A stretch of 64,000 bases of DNA from Neckera pumila (lineage: Eukaryota > Streptophyta > Bryopsida > Hypnales > Neckeraceae): assembly GCA_963969595.1 (NCBI GenBank), contig OZ018409.1, positions 17,330,975 to 17,394,974 of the forward strand. The letters run 5' to 3'. A program made the position numbers and the translations under genes. The notes under the pieces were generated by a model. The model was not told where the DNA came from. It did no database searches and saw only the letters and a program-made list of their open reading frames with translations. Position 1 is the stretch's first letter. Every line of letters starts with the position of its first letter. Shown piece after piece: positions 34,150-45,684 of the stretch.

Positions 34150-34561
34150 AAGGTAGAGCCACCCATAACCGACCAAATAAGGAATTCCAACATGCTATGG
34201 AGTGGTGAAGGCAAAACCAATATATTTTTCAGAGGTACATTGATAGAAATGACAAGGATTGCAAAAATTTGGTAATTTTATCTCTTGAATTGAAACTACT
34301 ATGACTTTTGGGAGGCAAAATGTGTTCCGGACCCATGGCCAATGTCTAGACTCTTCCAGTTCTGATCTTTCAATAACCTTTTTCCTAATCATTATGTCCT
34401 ACTTTCTTTCTCACAACTTGGAACATGTATCATGTATTTATTAGTTCCAATTAGCTTCATCCTTGAAAAGGAAAAAAAAACATATTCTAAGCTTGGTAAA
34501 AAATACGTGCACCTATAGGTCGAGAATGGGTCACTGGTCGAGGATGGGTGGCTCTACCTTA
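34150..34561. mobile_element. TIR element with AAGGTAGAGCCACCCAT ends
   Basis: The left end AAGGTAGAGCCACCCATAAC and the right end GGATGGGTGGCTCTACCTT are inverted repeats. A short tandem (ggtcgagaatgggt / ggtcgaggatgggt) precedes the right end. The AAGGTA start resembles the ends at 50732 and 55273. Confidence 0.6.
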
Positions 34562-35960
34562 CATAGAATGTAATGACTAAATGGCATGGAGAAGAGGACA
34601 ATTGACATGTGGAAGGTTAGGATGTCTTTAGTCGCAACGTTTCATGTGATTTCAAGCGGGTCTGGTTGGCCAAGAGTTAAATCTTTCAACCTCTCAATTC
34701 AGCTGCTCTTCGAGAAAAACATACATTCCTTTGGAGATGGATCAAATCTCTTGCGATTTTTATGCAGTTTGCAGTGAGAATGCAATTCCCTGTTCTGCTC
34801 CTAATATACAATTTCTGCACACCAGGGCGAGCTCAATCTTTGGCTTGGTCATGATCGATGGAGCAAGGATGCAACGAGGCTAAGCTGTAGTCACTACACA
34901 GCCACAGTCGAACAATATCAGATAATTATACTTGGAATTTTTGGAACGATCTAGCTAGCAATGGGTAACTGCAGCGCCTCGCTCCATCTCTCTGCTAAAC
35001 TGGCATATTTCAAAGCGCTGAATTGTGGCATTCAAGTGCAAAGTGCTCTAAAGAATTAGGAGCGACATAGTTTTCAGACGGCTATCCAGAAAAGCACCAA
35101 TTTCTACAAATTTTGCCATTTTCACCCACATGAAGAATTGAAGAATATTTCTCCGCGTGGGGAGAGCAACGCAGTACACAAGTTACTGCACAAATCTTTC
35201 GCAAAGCTGTGTGAAGACAGGCCTTGAAAATAAGAATCAGGAGCATTAATATCGAAGCTCTTGCCTGGTCACTGATCATGTACTTCCGCACAAGAGAAGA
35301 CGATGCATGGCGATATCAGACCACGAGTTCACAATATGGGCAATTTTACAAAGCTATTGATCGCGAGGTAACTCAATTGCAGTGTCTGCAGATTGCACCA
35401 CAAAAGCATTAGAAGGGAGCATTACCGAATGTTCCTAATGCATTCAGATGCCTATGCTCTCTGAATGCACTGTCTAGAGTCAAAACCAGACAGAGCAGGA
35501 TTTTGAAGCTAACGGACTGAGGTCTCAATGGTTGAGGGGGATTTGCTTGCCCCTCTTCATTTACTTATGATTCTCCAAAGGTGTACAGTACAACTAATAA
35601 GATTCACGTGCACAAATGCATCCGCCAGGTCAAAGTGTGGTATTAAATTATTATGTCTATAACTGAGAGTGTTATGAATTTATGATCAATTAGCTTTTAC
35701 TAAAAATCAGTGGTTGAAATTTTGAGGATACTCAGCACAAACACGACTTGTTCTTGACGATTTTACAGTTGCACGATTTTACAGTTACAGATTTTGGCAG
35801 TGGCACAACATTATTCAGCAAAGGTAAGACATTCCCCGCATTAAATGGCTAGAGGGAAATATTCTACAGTTTACTTAAAGCCTTACGCAAATAAAGACTA
35901 CCAAGCTATCTATAGTATTTACCAACGAGACCCCATCTGCAGGGGTTAATATCTATACCT
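34562..35960. other. Moderately GC-rich spacer, possible gene remnants
   Basis: The composition is more balanced than the surrounding repeats, with several open frames of about 60 codons, none with a recognisable domain. It could hold the 5' exons of the gene at 36798-37917, but I cannot define any. Confidence 0.3.
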
Positions 35961-36294
35961 TTTGTTTGTTTGTTTGTTTGTTTGTTTGTTTGTTTGTTTG
36001 TTTGTTTGTTTGTTTGTTTGTTTGTTTGTTTGTTTGTTTGTTTGTTTGTTTGTTTGTTTGTTTGTTTGTTTGTTTGTTTGTTTGTTTGTTTGTTTGTTTG
36101 TTTGTTTGTTTGTTTGTTTGTTTGTTTGTTTGTTTGTTTGTTTGTTTGTTTGTTTGTTTGTTTGTTTGTTTGTTTGTTTGTTTGTTTGTTTGTTTGTTTG
36201 TTTGTTTGTTTGTTTGTTTGTTTGTTTGTTTGTTTGTTTGTTTGTTTGTTTGTTTGTTTGTTTGTTTGTTTGTTTGTTTGTTTGTTTGTTTGTT
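35961..36294 (+). repeat. Pure (TTTG)n microsatellite, 334 bp
   Basis: About 83 perfect TTTG units have no interruption visible in any line. It forms the tail of retroposon K2. All three frames are open on both strands, reading endless VCLF or KQTN peptides, which are artefacts. Confidence 0.98.
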
Positions 36295-36713
36295 ACGTTG
36301 AGATCTCCCGGACCGTGCATCCCCCGGCCGCGTGCTTGGTACCATCGGAAAGGGCTCAGCGAGGAGGGGTGTACGGGCTTGGTTTTGTGGCGTTTGGAGC
36401 GGTGGTGCAAAAGTTATTGAATTTCAAAGTATTTATTGATTAAAAAATTAGAAAATTACTTTTACTTTGATTTTGGTGGCGTTCTTGCTACTGAGAGTGG
36501 AACCGAGAGTTAGAAAATTGCTTTTACTTTGATTTTGGTGGCGTTCTTGCTTCTGGGAGTGGAACTGGGAGTGGAACCAAGAGTTAGAAAATTACTTTTG
36601 CTTTGATTTTGGTGGCGTTCTTGCTTCTAGGAGTGGAACTAGGAGTGGAACCAAGAGTTAGAAAATTACTTTTCCTTTGATTTTAGTTGTGGCAACGACA
36701 CAGGGCACACTAG
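35961..36713 (-). mobile_element. CAAA-tailed retroposon, copy K2, with giant tail and internal minisatellite
   Basis: On the minus strand it begins ACTAGTGTGCCCTGTGTCGTT (near 36713) and ends in (CAAA)n. The body matches K1, K3 and K4 (for example CTCCTCGCTGAGCCC-like text and ccggccgggggatgcacgg). At 36430-36690 a unit of about 60-75 bp (ttgattttggtggcgttctt, gggagtggaac) is repeated about three and a half times. Confidence 0.7.
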
Positions 36714-36797
36714 TTCCTATGAAGTTTAACACGTCATTTGCATTGACATTGTATCTAATGATGACAATTTAACAGAGGTTATAAAAACTTATTTGTA

Positions 36798-37917
36798 GGT
36801 ACCACACTCAGTACGAACTTGCAAGTAATTTTGCAAATTCCAGAGTTCTTCCAAGGTTTAATTACAACAGAGAAGTGGGCTGTGCAGAATCAGAGGTACA
36901 AGAGGCAACATGCAGATTGCGACATGCAAGAAGCGCAACTGAGGGAGGAGCTTCATGAAGCGAAGGCATGCTTGGAAATGGTCAATCAAGGAGGCCCACC
37001 GGCCAACCAGTGGCCTTACGGTCCAAGAGGTGAGAGCAATTGAAGCTGATAATAAGCTTCAATAACGATGAGGCATTGCAAACAAGACATGGAGTGACTG
37101 ATTTATGTGTGCAAGTGTGCAATTTCAACTACAAGATTCTCTTTACTTTCAGCATTGTGCAAATTCTAAGCCCCAAATGTCTATAAAAAAATGTTAAGCT
37201 CGCATGTAAAGTTTTCAAATCTCATTTGAGGATCACTTCTCCATTTTAATGTCCGTGCCTTGAAGGTCCCTGCAAGAATCGATACAACTTGAACTCGTTG
37301 GAGGCTTGGAACTGTGGACAAAATCCCGAGCCTGAGTTTCTCGAGGACCACGTCAATTGCTACCATCCTCGAGTCGTACTGAAACCCCTAACTCCCAAGA
37401 TCACCTTCGGCTATTCAAGCAAGGATGGGTGAGCAATTGCACTGTCTATCACATTCTGTGCGTTTAAATCCGTGATTAGGGTTTACGTTAGAATTTAAGG
37501 TGGTTTGTGATGTGTTCTGAAGGTGGAGTGCACGAGAGGTGTGCAGGGGGGATTGTTCAGGACGAGGGTTTGGAAGCGGAGGGGAATCGCGAGCGATTCA
37601 AACAAGCCCAGCAGCTGCAAGGAGTAGTTTCTACAGCAATAGGTCTGGCGGACGTCAACGAAACAAAGTGACGAATGTTCTGCCCAACACATCGCGATAC
37701 GGCTTCTACAGATACTATGGTGAGCACCACTGTCCCCACTGCCAACTGCACCCTAAAGCCTAAATCCAGAAGCTCAAAGTATCTCTTGCAACAACCCAAA
37801 TCAAGTAGTCACAGCTACACTCAAGTTTTTTTATTATAACCTTCTCTAAACTGACATCCTGAATTCTGCTAAACACTTCGGTCATTGACTGTCAACTACG
37901 TTATAGGTATTGTTTGA
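36798..37917 (+). CDS. Unrecognised multi-exon gene, 3' part
   Basis: Four exons join in frame: 36798(or 36776)-37029, 37266-37428, 37523-37719 and a short last exon 37907-37917 ending in TGA. All introns are GT-AG and phases match (1, 2, 1). The product has a helical, probably coiled-coil N-terminal part (TTEKWAVQNQRYKRQHADCD then MQEAQLREELHEAKACLEMV), a linker GGPPANQWPYGPRGP, a Cys/aromatic stretch (NCGQNPEPEFLEDHVNCYHP), KPLTPKITFGYSSKDGWSAR and a Ser/Arg/Gly-rich tail closing NTSRYGFYRYYG-IV. No catalytic domain is seen. Upstream exons with the start codon are missing from my model. It is convergent with the EG16 gene. The short coiled-coil plus YG-rich tail could suit a structural protein, for instance an axonemal one in a plant with swimming sperm; that is a guess only. 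Confidence 0.45.
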
Positions 37918-38357
37918 GGACCAGGCAGTCAGATGAAAGTGGTCAGGGTGTACCACAGTAGTGATTAATCCAAAGTGATTGCCCAATTCAGAAAACAATC
38001 AAACTCAGAGGGGAAATTTCGATGTTTGTGCATGTGTAGGATTGGCGGGGCAAGGTGCAAAGACCAGCAAAGGCTACCGTCCCTGATCCTAAACTCTGAA
38101 CACCATTCTTCCAAAGTACTTTACGAGGAAAAACGGTGGAACGTTGAAGTTTCCAACATTGGAATGGGAAGACCATTAGGAGAAGATAAAAGTGGAGGAT
38201 ACCTTGAAGTCCTTGAAGTGGTTGACAACTTCCACCTTCGGAAGTATCGTTGAAGAATGAGAGTGCGCCAGACGACAATCTTCAACGGTGGACAACAGTG
38301 GCTACTCTTTACTAAAGCCCACAATCGAAACAGAAAATTGGTTTGAATTGCTTGCAT

Positions 38358-39892
38358 CTACTGCAAGTGAGGGATTTGAACGTCCTTGTAAGTGCACAGA
38401 TACGGCTCATCACAACCTACATAACAACCGGCCCACTCGCCATCGTTGACATACCCGGCATTCCACACAGACGCGTACAAAAACATAGGCTTTGTGGGGT
38501 ACGCTTCGTTCTCTTTCCGCTCTTGCTTCCGAACTTGCACCCCGTCAATGAACCACAGAATCTCACTGGAGCTCCAGTGAATGGCGTACTCGTGAAAGGC
38601 CTCCGAGGAGTCGAATCCCAGCTGGTGAATCTCCTCGCGGTTGCCTGTCCCCTGCGTGTACACATTCGTCTGGATGCTGCCCTTGTCCTTGCCCAGAAAC
38701 TCGAAGTCGATCTCGTCCTGCGTCTTGTCGCCTTCCAAGGAGGACAGGTAGAAGCTGCAGTTCAAGCCGCTGGTGTTGCCCGCAGGGGTTTTGATCTTGG
38801 CACTGAAAACGCCTGCAACCAACATTCGAAACCAGGCTTAGAGACGCAGAGTTTATTTGAGGAACGCCAGGTAAGCTAGAGGCTCCATTAACCATATAGT
38901 GCATTAGAGTTCCGCTGACCATACATGTGAGCACAAATCAAAGCTTAAGCGATGGACATTTAGTTTTCTAGCGCTAAACCCAAACTAAATGTATAAAATT
39001 TAAGATGGTGCAAGTTTCTAGATTGTTGTAGGAAAGGTTCAAAGTTCACCAGTGGTGGGGAATGGAATCTCTCCCTCCCTATATGGTGAATGGAGACTTT
39101 AAAGGAACTGAGGAAAAAACTTACCAGATTCGAAGCGGTGTGTCGTCCGCCACCGGGCTCCGTTGCGAATGTCATACGTGATGGCGATTTCTTTCGCCTC
39201 CTTGCTGTGCTCCAAAATCTCGTGCCCGTAGTCGACTTCAATGTCTGTCAAATGTTTTGTGGTTGTGAGGAAGACGGGCTTGGAGGTCGTGATCTCCTTG
39301 GAAGCATCCGGTGCCTATAGAGCGTTCGAAAGAAAGCATTAGTGTTTCGTTCCAAAATCGCAGATAATGCACCCATGTAGTAAATGCGAGAATTGTCTAC
39401 CCATGATTGTGTTCCCAAACGAACGCTCTATAACAACAATGCAAGGGGGCAGGCTCACAAACAAGGTAAGACGAAGATGAACATAGCGAGTGCAAATGTT
39501 TTTCAATCAAAAGCGCTATCTGGAGAACCCCACTTCCCCCATTCAACGAGATGGCGAATGAGAAAATGCCCATATTATCACAATGCTACGAAACTCCATA
39601 CAACAATCACTGACATTTTGCACACGAGGACCCGCAGGACCAAAACAGGCGCAACTTCCACCGCAACCTCCTCCATTCATTGTCGAACAGTCCTCTTTCG
39701 AACGCTCCTCTTACGCTTCACTTTCCTGCAACGACCCAGAGCTTGATAAACTTAGAATTCATCAACCACAAGCTACACAAGTACGCTCAAACATCGACAA
39801 CGCAAGCGACAGACCCAGTTTGCCTACATCCGATTCTCATCTCATTGACCAAGATTTCGTACCGAATGGTAGCTCACTCAATCGCCTACCAT
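38358..39892 (-). CDS. EG16: EG16-type endo-beta-glucanase (glycoside hydrolase family 16)
   Basis: The exons on the minus strand are 39314-39125 and 38812-38358 (intron acceptor ttgcag, donor ggtaag, phase 1). A first exon carrying only the start codon is proposed at 39892-39890 (ATG then donor GTAGGC), which would give M-APDASKEITT and about 215 residues, the usual EG16 size; that exon is uncertain. The GH16 active site is QDEIDFEFLG (nucleophile and acid/base Glu flanking Asp). NGARWRTTHRFESG, NTSGLNCSFYLSSLEGDK, TQGTGNREE, PMFLYASVWNAGY and CDEPYLCTYKDV follow in the family order. Unlike true XTHs it lacks the long C-terminal extension and the N-glycosylation site after the active site, and no signal peptide is visible. 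EG16 enzymes hydrolyse mixed-linkage glucan and xyloglucan and are considered the sister group of plant XTHs. Confidence 0.88.
39126..39710 (-). promoter_or_regulatory. Three copies of a 13-bp word GAGCGTTCGAAAG around the EG16 5' region
   Basis: GAGCGTTCGAAAG occurs at 39320-39332 (plus), its reverse complement at 39695-39707, and a 9-base part of it, within the longer arm CGAACGCTCTATA, at 39420-39432. The copy at 39316-39328 overlaps the acceptor of coding exon 2 and pairs with 39420-39432 over 13 bp. It could be a regulatory word or a tiny TIR element. Confidence 0.35.
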
Positions 39893-40980
39893 AAGCCTCC
39901 CAAGTTCATCACAAACAGCACGTGTTCCACACAAGAGCTAGCATTGACAATCCAGATCAAACCATCACCACAGATTTCCTGCAAAGAGGATCGATCCGCC
40001 AGATGCGGTTTCGTCGGAGATGAGTATCAAAAACTGAATTGAAGTGGGTGGAGATCACATTGACTCACAAGATTGGGGTATCTTTGAATGTCGACAGACT
40101 CAAGGCGGAGTCATCAAAGGGTGAAATTGCACCACTTTCAGACGCAAGTTGCAAGCGGAGATCGATGAGATTGATAAGATCAGTGGAGAACGCCGACTAT
40201 TGTGATGTCTGTGTTGGCGGAGGTTGCCATGAATAATACTCCGTAATACAAAAGGGTTATGATGTTGACACTGGCATTGCCGTGATTGAGGAGTCGAGAA
40301 TAACTTCCACTTGATGCTGCCGTGGTGGCCAGTCACTTGCAATGGGGAAGTGACAAGCTTATCTGCTTTCTGACGACGCTTTGTTTGTGAAATGCAACAT
40401 GAAGAAAGCCTTTCATAATGCAATCATCGGAGCACCCCAAAGTGCCATTTTTTCTTGTGCTCTCATCTCTGAGTGCAAGTACAAACCATAAAAAAAATTG
40501 TTAAATTTTTTACTAGATTGTGAGTGATTCAAGAGGAATCCAACCCAATTTGTTTCATAATTTTCTCATGCTTGGTAAAATTGTTGAAGTTGAAAGCATA
40601 GGGTATCTACAAGTCACTAGACTCCGTAGAAATGGACACCCTTGCAACACAAAATGTTTCAACTCCCATTGGTTTCTTAGCAAGAAACTCAACTCCCTTT
40701 TGGTTGCTCTTGAAAACTTGAGGTGGAATTGGAGGATGGAGTGGCACTTTTTCAACATTCTTTGATCCTTTCACACCATGTTATCATAACATTTCATTAG
40801 AAGCAGTCTTTTTGCAGATGAAATGATGTGGAATATTCTACACCCAACAAAACTCAGCTCCATGTCTCGTCGGGACTATATATTGTTGTTAGTGGCAAAT
40901 TAAGTGCATAAAATAGTAGCTTTAAAGAAAATAGAAGTCAATTCATTTGAGATCAAAATTTCAATGTTTGAATCTACTCC
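39893..40980. other. EG16 upstream region and spacer
   Basis: 39480-40250 is GC-richer than the average spacer and probably contains the promoter and 5'UTR of EG16. Plus-strand open frames here (for example at 39583-39894, proline-rich) have no recognisable domain. Beyond 40450 the text is ordinary AT-rich spacer. Confidence 0.35.
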
Positions 40981-40983
40981 TTT

Positions 40984-41520
40984 TGCTTTGTAAGTCATTC
41001 CTATTTGTGGGATATTTAAATGAAAATGAGTAGGAATTCAACCGCTCATAGCTAAGTCAAATTAAAGTAGGAATTGTATTTGAAAGTATTTTAGGCCTCA
41101 TTTAAGTATAGTAGAATAATTTTTTTCTAGAAAAATTTGAACTTAAAAATGTTGAGAAATTAAATTAAGTTTTATCTACAAAAATCTATTTGGGATTTAA
41201 ATTCCCCAATCAAAAGTTATAGACAAATTTCAAAGAGGGGCTGGAAGGGAATTTTTTTTGACATTTTTAAATATCTTCTCTAAAATTTGTCCATAACTTT
41301 TGACTAGAAGATCAAAATCTCAAACAGATTTTTGGAGAATTAACTAAACTTAATTTTTCAACATTTTTTAGTTCAAAGTTTTTTGAAAAAAATGATTATA
41401 CTATGTCTAAATTAGATCTAAAATTCCACTTCAATCACAATTCCTACTTTTGACTTAACTATGAGTGGTTGAGAAACTACAAATTCTAATTTATATATCC
41501 CACATGGATTGCTTTACCTA
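40984..41520. mobile_element. Fold-back element sharing its hairpin core with the CACTA hairpin
   Basis: The left arm carries caaccgctcatagctaagtc and aaagtaggaattgt; the right arm acaattcctacttttgactt and aactatgagtggttgag. The central text ccaatcaaaagttatagac against gtccataacttttgactaga matches the centre of the element at 17334-18424. Confidence 0.65.
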
Positions 41521-41626
41521 CTACTACCCCATGTGTATATAAAGAGCCTCTCTTCTCACTTGAAAATTGAAATTAAGTTCTTGATGGCCACATGGTAGAT
41601 TGCATTGGTACGTTACTCAATGGATT

Positions 41627-41947
41627 CTAGTTGGATGCTACATTTAACTACTTCTGGACTTTTAAAAGTCCAAAATTAACATCAAGAGATAATCATCATT
41701 CTAGCTGGATGCTACATTTAACTACTTCTGGACTTTTGAAAGTCCAAAATTAACATCAAGAGATAATCATCAAGAAATAATCATCTGGAGATATCCTGAT
41801 GCATCAAGAGATCTATACAAAACATCAAGAGATCTATACAAACATCAAGAGATATATACAAACATCGAGAGATAATCATCCAGAGATCTAAAGTGCACTA
41901 TCCAGAATTCACTAAATAGTCCAGAAGTAGTTAAATGTGGCATCTAG
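41627..41947. mobile_element. TIR element with internal tandem repeats
   Basis: The ends CTAGTTGGATGCTACATTTA and TAAATGTGGCATCTAG are inverted repeats continuing as ACTACTTCTGGACT / AGTCCAGAAGTAGT. The left end is tandemly duplicated (about 75 bp, 41632 and 41707). The middle has a 20-bp unit (catcaagagatctatacaaa) repeated about four times. Confidence 0.65.
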
Positions 41948-42340
41948 GTTTTTTTGACAAAACATTTTTTATTACAATTATTTGTTAATTGTATGTTCAA
42001 TCCTAGAATTAGCAAAAAAAGATAGAACATACTATAAATGTATTGCCACTATCTCGGAACTATAGCTTACATTAATGATTTGTGGATGAATTTGGTAGAC
42101 AAGGACTCCGGAGAAGAAAAGACAGTCTCTTTGAATGCTAGTGAATGTTATAATAGGTGGGGGCAAATGGAGGGGGCAATGTTAGATGCTCCTACCTTAT
42201 TAGTTGATTGCATTTGGGAGAAGCTAAATCCTTTGAAAAAAATCCTATAATTTTTTTATTATAGATAAATAGAAATAACATTTAACCAAAACCAAATCAT
42301 TTCATCTTTTTTGAACCTATATAGAATTGGTTATGAATTA

Positions 42341-42904
42341 CTTCCTCCATTCCAAAATGATTGTCCCTTGAAAAACTTTTCTCAAAAATTAAGGCAAAAT
42401 TTGAGAATTTGGTAAAGTAATGAATGCAGACATGTAGATTAACTCTTGATTTACTCAACGGTTTGCAAAAACGCAATATCAAGTTTAAAGTATGAACTAC
42501 TTACAGCAAAAAATTTGAGGCTATAAATTCATATGATAAAGCACTTGCTAGCTTATGATTTTCCACCAAAAATGAGTATAGCAACCAATTGTTTTCCATC
42601 TTGTCTTTGTACCCCATGAAGATTTTGTGAAGATAGTTTACTATTAAATTTTTCTTAAGCAGCTTGTGAGCAGTTTGTTATAAGCAACTTGTATAACAAA
42701 AGTTGACTATTTCATGAATTGTGTCTTTGTGGAATTGACATTGACTATTTCATGAATTGTATCTTCATCTAATTGAAACTCTTATTGTGACATACTAACT
42801 GTTTCATGAATTTCATCTTCATATAACTAAATTTGAAGTAGTGGACAATCATTTTTGGACATCTATTTTTGGAAAGATGGACAATCATTTCGAGACGGAG
42901 GGAG
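42341..42904. mobile_element. Stowaway/mariner-like MITE, copy S3
   Basis: The ends CTTCCTCCATTCCAAAATGA and TCATTTCGAGACGGAGGGAG are inverted repeats with TA on both sides (42339-42340 and 42905-42906). It is collinear in inverse orientation with 47865-48426, with high identity by eye. Confidence 0.85.
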
Positions 42905-42909
42905 TATTG

Positions 42910-45263
42910 AAGATGAAATGGCATAGTGCTCTAAAATTATTATGATCACCATTGATACATTTAAAATTTCCAATGTGGGTGTGCATGAGGTAATAGGAGC
43001 CATACTCAACATCCTTCATGTATTTTTGAGGAGTGGTTCTTTAAACAAGTGGGATGATTTCGTCAATCCATGGAATGTGCAATAAATGTCATCATGTCAC
43101 ATGTGCTCACCTACATGTCTATTTCCAACACTTACAATCACAGGAAATTTCAAATTTTAAATTCAAAAAAGAACAATAAAATCTCTTGCAACAGATTTTG
43201 TATTTCTTGTTTTACTTTGGTTTAGGATTGGTATTGAAATAAATGCAAGTTTGTTCTTGCTCTGTTGCATTTTACTATTGTCAATAGGGTTAGTACATTA
43301 CATTTTTGTTTGTCTTTGCTCATTTGAAACCTCTTTGATTGGTAGTCTAAGATTTCCCATAATTAAATTTGTGGAGTATTTTGCTCAAGAGTTCAAATTG
43401 GTTTATGGGTGTCCTTTGAGGCCATAATCCTTACAAATTTAGGTGTATTGGTCCATCCACCGCATAGGGGGGTAGGAATTAGTAGCGGTCAATTTGATAT
43501 TGTCTCACCTTATTTGTTTCTTGCGATTTGAGTGTCTTTAGTGCTACTTAGAGTTTTTGCATTTGGTATGTTTCAACTCTAAAACATTGGATTTACTTCA
43601 TTGTTGGCTATAAGATGGATTCTTGTTTAGGGCAAGGGGAATCCACAAGGTAGTCACAAGAAAGGAACACATTACTTGATAAAAATTAGAATTTACTAAG
43701 TGTAGCTACCGGTTTTGAATTTGCTTGCAAAACTATCTTCCCTTAAACTGCAAATGGTCAATTTTTTTATAATGAGAGGAATTTAATTATGTAGACAAGG
43801 TCTTAACCCCAAAAATTAAATGTCATTGATATGGCATGCGCAACACTTGTGAAAATAGAAGAAGTCTCAAAAAAGTGTATTCATTTAAGATGACCAATAT
43901 CAATCCAACTGAATCTAGAGAGCATAATACAGTTGATTTAGTTGTCTATAAAGACTTATAAGTAGACTAACGCTACAAGTAATGAGTTTATGACTTGGGT
44001 TATAAAATGCTACATTACAAAGCTCATGTTTTTTCAAGTGGATTGGACAACAATGGGTGTTAGTATAGCCTTTTGTCTTGTCAACTACTTGGAAGGAGAT
44101 ATTTTCAAGCAAGGGCTTTCTTCAAAAGAGATTGTATTCTTTCAGAATTTAACGCCTTTAGTAATTATCTATTATACAATAAGCAATTCAAGTTCCAATC
44201 AAGGAGCACGGGTTTAACTTCATCACCAGTGGATACAAAAGTTGTTGCATTGACATTCAAGCTTTGTTGAAGTTTAGGGGCACATTCAATAACAGCCATT
44301 GAAATTGCCAATGCCGGTAAAGGCTTTGCTTAGAGTTGAAATGGAGCTTCTGGCAAATATTGAAAATAAAGAGAAGTTTCTACATTTTGAACTTATGCAA
44401 TATTGGAGAAGAGTGTCTCTATAGATGCAACCTTGATTGCATCTCAATTTGCCAAAAGACATTGGAGGTGTACTTGAGTTGGAATTGTGTTCATTTTGCA
44501 ATCATTAATACATGGCGTTTGTTGCAATTATGGCAAGTTACAAGCACAATTATTACCTATTTTACATCAGGAAGCTCTTGGTGACTCAACCTTTGTATAT
44601 GATTCGCAAGAAGGTATAATTTTTGTCTTGTATGGTGGAGATCCTTTGGTTTCCATTTACTAGAATTGAATGTACAGAATATCTTTGCTATATCAACCAT
44701 GGCTAATTATGTGATACATTGAGGAATTGAGTGATATATTGAAGGATAGTTTGGGCATCTATAAGTGTTTTCAACTAGTGATGGTCAAAAAAATCTAGAG
44801 AATGGTCTGGTGGAGAGTAGAATTCCTACAGTGCCTCCAAGCAATAGACTACCTAAGCTAAGCACCACATATTAAGATTATTAAATATTGGCCCTAGTTG
44901 AATAGTGGGGAAAAATTGGTTTGACCTAGGGTGATGCAATTCAGCACTACAATGGCCAATACAAACCCATCTAACCTAACCAATACAAGCCAACATGACT
45001 ATGGAACAAATCACCCAAGTAACCAATGCAATTCAAAATGACCATGGATTTGCACATTGAAGATCGGATATCATTGGATCTTGGCATGCATCTAGTTTTG
45101 GACCCCTTTCCCATTCTTTTGACTGCTTAATACTAGAAATCTTGTAACCAAAACAACAGAAATCTAACCAAAATTTGTTTAATCATTTCAATTGTTTCAG
45201 TTGCGCTGCCTTAGTTAAAATTCAAATGAATATATTGTTCAAAAACTGTTGATCTTGACAATG
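42910..45263. other. Long spacer without recognised gene
   Basis: 43980-44590 contains several overlapping 65-80 codon frames (for example 43990-44217), which look like decayed coding sequence or chance; no family is recognised and frames are broken. No other structure is seen. Confidence 0.4.
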
Positions 45264-45684
45264 GACATTATTGAGAAAATTAAAAACAACCACATTAGCA
45301 AGGTCAAATTTCCATGTCATCATATTAGTTTGCTATGTCATCATGTTAGTTTGCTATGTCATCATATTAGTTTGCCACGTCAATGTGTCAAATTGCCACA
45401 TCACCAGGTCTAAACTACCATATCAAGCATTACAAAAAATATGTACCTTCTACATGGCCGTTAGGATTTTGGCGAATGTGCAACTACAATGATTTTTTTT
45501 TTTTAAATAAATATTTTTTTAAATAATAAAAAAATCATTTTTAATTTGGAATTCTAATGGGGTACCTTGGTTGCCTGCTCACCTTACAAATTGCCTAACA
45601 ACCTTTTGGAGCTAATATTTTTCCTAATTGCACATTCTCATGCATCAATTTAGCCCTGTAGAGGGCTGAAATTTTCTCTAATGC
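45264..45684. mobile_element. CATTAG-family MITE, copy M5, with 21-bp minisatellite
   Basis: It begins CATTATTGAGAAAATT and ends GGGCTGAAATTTTCTCTAATG-like. It includes five imperfect 21-bp repeats (ttagtttgctatgtcatcat) at 45313-45400 and the AT-rich core and GGGGTACCTTGG block shared with M2 and M4. Confidence 0.5.

Noticed and set aside
35961..36294. CRISPR-like or regulatory array
   Set aside because: Simple tetranucleotide repetition without spacers in a eukaryotic genome.
35946..36443. Long open frames of 110-157 codons on both strands
   Set aside because: They are produced by the (TTTG)n microsatellite, which is open in all frames and encodes only VCLF or KQTN repeats.
38343..38879. 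178-codon plus-strand frame
   Set aside because: It is antisense to the EG16 exon, whose minus-strand frame has the GH16 active site and family motifs.
38358..39314. Calling the gene a xyloglucan endotransglucosylase (XTH)
   Set aside because: The motifs NGARWRT and KDKGSIQTN, the lack of the C-terminal extension and of the glycosylation site after the active site fit EG16 better than XTH.
44073..44584. Possible decayed gene in overlapping short frames
   Set aside because: Frames switch repeatedly and no family motif could be recognised, so no gene is claimed.
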